Positions 4,929 through 6,385 of a stretch of DNA of 6,385 nt are shown here, one piece after another; position 1 is the stretch's first letter; each line of letters starts with the position of its first letter. The notes beneath the pieces are model-generated. The model searched no databases, had not been told where the DNA came from, and saw only the letters and a list, made by a program, of their open reading frames with translations. The position numbers and the translations under genes were made by a program. The stretch comes from Candidatus Methanovirga meridionalis (GTDB lineage Archaea; Methanobacteriota; Methanobacteria; Methanobacteriales; Methanobacteriaceae). The stretch is from the NCBI GenBank assembly GCA_031289325.1, contig JAITPS010000216.1:1-6385 (forward strand). Direction: 5' to 3'.

Positions 4929-4991
4929 ATTCACTAAGACATTAATTACATTCATTAAGACATTAACTATATTCATTAAGACATTAATGAT
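4929..4991. repeat. Three 21-bp direct repeats in the rps15 upstream region
   Basis: Units start at 4929, 4950 and 4971 and share ATTCAYTAAGACATTAA, with four variable bases at the end. The 21-bp period equals two helical turns, so the same face is presented three times. They lie between the putative rps15 TATA element (5011-5019) and its ribosome site, i.e. at or just after the expected transcription start near 4988. They could be a repressor array or an element of the mRNA leader. On the mRNA strand each unit contains ATG TCT followed by TAA or TAG, a start-serine-stop unit. Confidence 0.9.
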
Positions 4992-5008
4992 TTAATTAAT
5001 TATCATCA

Positions 5009-5020
5009 GTTTATAAAAAC
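5009..5020 (-). promoter_or_regulatory. Candidate TATA box of the rps15-recJ operon
   Basis: GTTTTTATAAAC on the leftward strand contains the TTTTTATAA core also found before nifU and zpr1. It predicts a start near 4988 and a leader of nearly 100 bases, long for an archaeal ribosomal-protein gene. A closer TATA-like word (about 4922-4931) would place the start at or inside the GGAGG site and is less likely. Confidence 0.4.
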
Positions 5021-5031
5021 CTATAATTTTA

Positions 5032-5387
5032 AATTTTAATTAATATAAATGAATTTTAATTAATATAAATGAATTTTAAATAAAATAAATAAATTTTAAA
5101 TAAAATAAAATAATTTTAAATAAAATAAATAAATTTTAATTAATATAAATGAACTTTAATTAATATAAATGAATTTTAATTAATATAAATAAATTTTAAC
5201 TAATATAAATGAATTTTAAATAAAATAAATGAATTTTAAATAAAATAAAATAATTTTAAATAATATAAATAAATCTTAATTAATATAAATAAATCTTAAT
5301 TAATATAAATGAATTTTAAATAAAATAAATAAATTCTAATTAATATAAAATAATTTTAAATAATATAAGTAAATTTTAAACTAATAT
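5032..5387. repeat. 20-bp tandem array, 17 full copies
   Basis: Units of consensus AATTTTAAWTAAWATAAATR start every 20 bases from 5032 to 5352, with no insertion or deletion, followed by a decayed copy (5372-5387). Positions 9 and 13 tend to change together: eight units have T/T, six have A/A and three are mixed (units 9, 12 and 17). Positions 19-20 vary among TG, TA and AT. Units 13 and 14 share a private C at position 4, a sign of local duplication. With a period of 20, stop codons appear in every frame, so it is not coding. There are no unique spacers, so it is not a CRISPR array. It lies upstream of the rps15 promoter and downstream of rdgB. Confidence 0.95.
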
Positions 5388-5808
5388 TTTTTAATAGTAT
5401 TTGTTTTTAGAAAAATTATTTATTAAAAACTTTATCAAAACACTATAATTTAAATTTAAAAAAATCCATTTTTCAAAGTGAAATAAAAAAATTTTCTAAC
5501 TTTTAAACAAAATTTAAAAAATATGATAATTAATTAAATAAAATTTAAATTAAATGAAATTTAAAATTAAACAATATTAGATACAAATTTAAATATTCAA
5601 TTGCTTTTAAACATTAAATTGCCTAAAAAATACTCAATTGCCTAAAAATTATTCACAGAACTTATAGTATTAATAAACTTGATATAAATAGAAATTAAAT
5701 GTAGTAATTAATAGTATTTAAAATATTACCATGCTTAAATTCTATCTATTTAACAATATATTAAAACTTCATGTAAATAGCTATTAAAACATTAAATACA
5801 AGCGAAAA
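5388..5808. other. Gene-free A/T-rich spacer downstream of rdgB
   Basis: I find no supported gene or structured RNA in these 421 bases. The only pattern is the word AATTGCCT, at 5617-5624 and 5636-5643, with a variant AATTGCTT at 5599-5606. Leftward, the rdgB stop (TAA, 5811-5809) is followed by a short TTTT only, so rdgB has no strong terminator next to its stop codon. Confidence 0.7.
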
Positions 5809-6366
5809 TTAGTCAGTAAAATTATCTTTATACCAATTAATAAATAATTTTAAGGAGTTTCTTCTATGAGAAAATTGATTTTTCTCTTTAATAGAAAGTT
5901 CAGCAAAAGTTTTACCTTTATCTTCAATATAAAATAAAGGATCAAAAGCAAAACCATCCTCTCCTTTTTCTTGAAATGCTATCTGACCTTTGACATGCCC
6001 GAGAAAAGTCTTGGGTTCGGTTTTGGGAGTACAATATCCAATCACCGACCTGAATTCAGCATATCGATCATCAAAGCCTTTCATTAAATTTAATATACCT
6101 GTATTGCCAATAGTTTCTTGAACATAAGAAGAATATGTTCCAGGAAACCCATTCAATGCCCTAATAAATAAACCAGCATCTTCAACAATCACAGACTTTT
6201 TTAATTTTGAAGAAGCATACTTTGCACCAGCTATTGCCACATCTTCCAATGTACCTTGAGGCTCACAATAACCCAAGTCCATATACTTAAATTCAATATT
6301 AAAATTATTAAATATTTCTTTCGCTTCTTCAACTTTATGTTTGTTCCCAGTTATAAATGTTATCAT
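5809..6366 (-). CDS. rdgB: XTP/dITP diphosphatase (RdgB/HAM1, MJ0226-like)
   Basis: This 185-residue enzyme hydrolyses XTP, ITP and dITP to monophosphates and pyrophosphate, keeping deaminated purines out of DNA and RNA. Family motifs appear in order: FITGNKHKVEEA (4-15) at the nucleotide-binding N-terminus, GTLEDVAIAGAK (38-49), VIVEDAGLFIRALNGFPGTYSSYV (59-82) with catalytic E62/D63, VIGYC (108-112), GFAFDPLF (138-145) for base recognition, and ELSIKEKNQFSHRRNSL (156-172) with S166/H167/R168. Length and start match the family; the sequence resembles the well-studied MJ0226 of Methanocaldococcus. Only 19 bases precede the ATG. They hold no clear ribosome site but do hold possible stop codons (TAA 6374-6372, TGA 6381-6379), so an upstream gene may end here and be co-transcribed. 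The coding region is visibly richer in G/C than the spacer that follows it. Confidence 0.95.
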   Translation of the reverse strand: MITFITGNKHKVEEAKEIFNNFNIEFKYMDLGYCEPQGTLEDVAIAGAKYASSKLKKSVIVEDAGLFIRALNGFPGTYSSYVQETIGNTGILNLMKGFDDRYAEFRSVIGYCTPKTEPKTFLGHVKGQIAFQEKGEDGFAFDPLFYIEDKGKTFAELSIKEKNQFSHRRNSLKLFINWYKDNFTD

Positions 6367-6385
6367 AAAAATTAATTTTCAACTT

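Noticed and set aside
5032..5387. CRISPR array
   Set aside because: The 20-bp units abut directly with no unique spacers, contain almost only A and T, and no cas gene is near.
5032..5387. Replication origin with iterons
   Set aside because: No orc1/cdc6 gene and no GC-containing origin-recognition motif with a G-string is visible; AT-richness alone does not support an origin.
6372..6385. 3' end of an upstream gene such as the Kae1-Bud32 fusion
   Set aside because: Stop codons exist in two frames, and a V-E-N-stop reading is tempting, but four codons are too few to identify a gene.

Overview
The window looks like chromosomal DNA of a very AT-rich methanogenic archaeon of the order Methanobacteriales, most likely Methanobrevibacter or a close relative. 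Three things point there: an archaeal-type ribosomal protein S15, an archaeal RecJ-like DHH nuclease and a ZPR1 zinc-finger protein in a row; an MJ0226-like RdgB; and T-rich spacers with TTTTTATAA-type TATA boxes instead of bacterial -35/-10 pairs. The genus is inferred from protein resemblance and base composition and was not tested by a search.

All seven genes lie on the minus strand, so transcription runs leftward. From right to left they are: rdgB (5809-6366), which removes non-canonical purine nucleotides; a 917-base gene-free gap; rps15 (4493-4891) and recJ (3172-4527), which overlap; zpr1 (2499-3077) with a TTG start; a P-II nitrogen regulator (1987-2361); an IscU/NifU-type iron-sulfur scaffold (1495-1869); and a PHP-family metal-dependent phosphoesterase (654-1310). 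The left 653 bases have no gene. Only rps15-recJ is clearly an operon. zpr1, glnK and nifU each have a TATA-like element at a sensible distance and T-runs between them, so they look like separate units. rps15, recJ and rdgB belong to core information processing and nucleotide-pool hygiene. glnK and nifU are orphans here: no ammonium transporter and no cysteine desulfurase is visible beside them.

The spacers carry most of the unusual structure. Features seen directly are: (1) nine perfect 11-bp units with phased A7 tracts at 399-497, which read as nine U7 tracts in the leftward direction; (2) seventeen 20-bp units without any indel at 5032-5371; (3) three 21-bp direct repeats in the rps15 upstream region at 4929-4991; (4) a 62-bp direct repeat on both sides of the PHP gene; (5) a 41-bp duplication of the 3' end of recJ, whose outer copy now lies beyond the stop codon and has gathered three AT-ward changes; (6) a 15-bp dyad against the glnK TATA box; and (7) two adjacent hairpins followed by a T-run near the left edge.

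No RNA gene, CRISPR array, insertion sequence or phage gene was found. I see no clear multi-gene novel system. The candidates worth pursuing are the repeat arrays and the rps15 leader.
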